Below, one piece after another: positions 63,505-64,000 of a DNA stretch of 64,000 nucleotides. The position numbers and the translations under genes are program-made. The stretch is from assembly GCF_018139145.2 (NCBI RefSeq), contig NC_059486.1, positions 9,114,001 to 9,178,000 on the forward strand. Direction: 5' to 3'. The first letter of the stretch is position 1; the number at the start of each line of letters is the position of its first letter. Below the pieces are notes generated by a model, which saw nothing but the letters and a program-made list of their open reading frames with translations, was not told the DNA's origin and did no database searches. This stretch comes from Gymnogyps californianus. Lineage: Eukaryota; Chordata; Aves; Accipitriformes; Cathartidae.

Positions 63505-63850
63505 ATCTAGAAAAGGGCCAGGACTCTCCTCCTGGGAAAGAGATAACTGAAGAGGATATGACCGAGGGCTGTAAAATCCTGCGTGAAACAGGAAAACTGA
63601 ATGGGGAACAGCCATACATTTTCTCTTCCAGGATGTGACTTAAGGGGCATCAAATGAAACTATCAGATGGCAGATCCAAATCAAACAGGACATCCTTCCT
63701 CACACAGTGCGCTGCCAAGCTGTGGCCTGCCTTGCCACAAGGTGTTGTAGGTGTTGAATTTTTATGTGGCTCAAAAAGCAATTGGATGAATTCAAGGAAG
63801 GAATGTCCATTGAGGACTATTAAACATAAAAGCTTTCATCAGCTGTGGCC
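63505..63850 (+). mobile_element. CR1 LINE fragment, decayed end of the reverse-transcriptase ORF
   Basis: This is the last part of a CR1-type LINE ORF2 plus the start of its 3' region. One frame (63531 onward) stays open except for a TGA stop at 63636-63638. After the stop it reads as the typical CR1 C-terminal region: a K-L-S-D-G-R-S-K segment, then SFLTQCAAKLWPALPQGVV, which fits the family pattern in which S-F-F-T is followed by a V/K-x-W-N-x-L-P core. The usual closing codons (S-I-E-D-Y-stop) are present near 63806 but in another frame, so there is at least one frameshift. The copy is therefore dead. It is 5'-truncated, as most CR1 copies are, and its similarity fades toward the window edge, so its 3' end may lie outside. 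The many differences from the remembered family sequence mark an old subfamily, not a recent avian CR1. Confidence 0.8.
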
Positions 63851-64000
63851 ATGGTGTGGGCTCATGGCACAGGCGCACGGTTAACAAGTTCCAGTAAAAG
63901 GGGCTTTGGGGACTGCACTGATCATCTCGGCTAACTTCATCAGGTATCTGTCAGACCACTGAGAAGTGTTTCCAGTGCTAACCTACATACTGTCTCAGCG

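Overview
This window looks like bird nuclear DNA from a gene-poor region: an intergenic stretch, or the inside of a long intron. The strongest evidence is a complete solo LTR at 34962-35558. Its ends, internal TATA and polyadenylation signals and AT-rich microsatellite match an endogenous-retrovirus LTR family that I recognise from many neoavian genomes. A decayed CR1 LINE fragment at 63505-63850, a shorter CR1 piece near 60063, and several very old MIR-like SINE relics of the kind shared by birds, turtles and crocodilians agree with this. The species and locus cannot be named from the sequence alone.

I find no protein-coding gene that I can support. Every open frame is short (the longest is about 160 codons), lacks a recognisable domain, and often overlaps open frames on the other strand. 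A rough estimate, assuming about 43% GC and random codon order, predicts frames of this length by chance in 64 kb. Two short segments (26020-26109 and 37762-37894) have splice-like borders and an open frame. They are listed only as weak exon candidates. I recognised no rRNA, tRNA, miRNA or CRISPR array.

Layout: 1-13 kb is unique-looking sequence with a few homopolymer tracts, one SINE tail and one palindrome relic. 13-18 kb holds MIR-like SINE relics. 19-25 kb is patchily GC-rich, with a CTCF-like site and an RFX-like site. 25-34 kb has SINE and palindromic repeat relics around AT-rich segments that look like conserved non-coding DNA. 34.9-35.6 kb is the solo LTR. 36-51 kb is mostly featureless, with AT-rich enhancer-like blocks at 40.6-41.2 and 43.8-44.35 kb. 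52.18-52.55 kb is a CpG-island-like block, the only promoter-like feature in the window. 53-60 kb is unique-looking with one more SINE relic. 60-64 kb is a cluster of old repeats ending in CR1.

No genes here can be said to work together. The likely functional content is regulatory (the CpG island, RFX-like and CTCF-like sites, AT-rich blocks), and confirming it needs alignment or epigenomic data that I cannot run.
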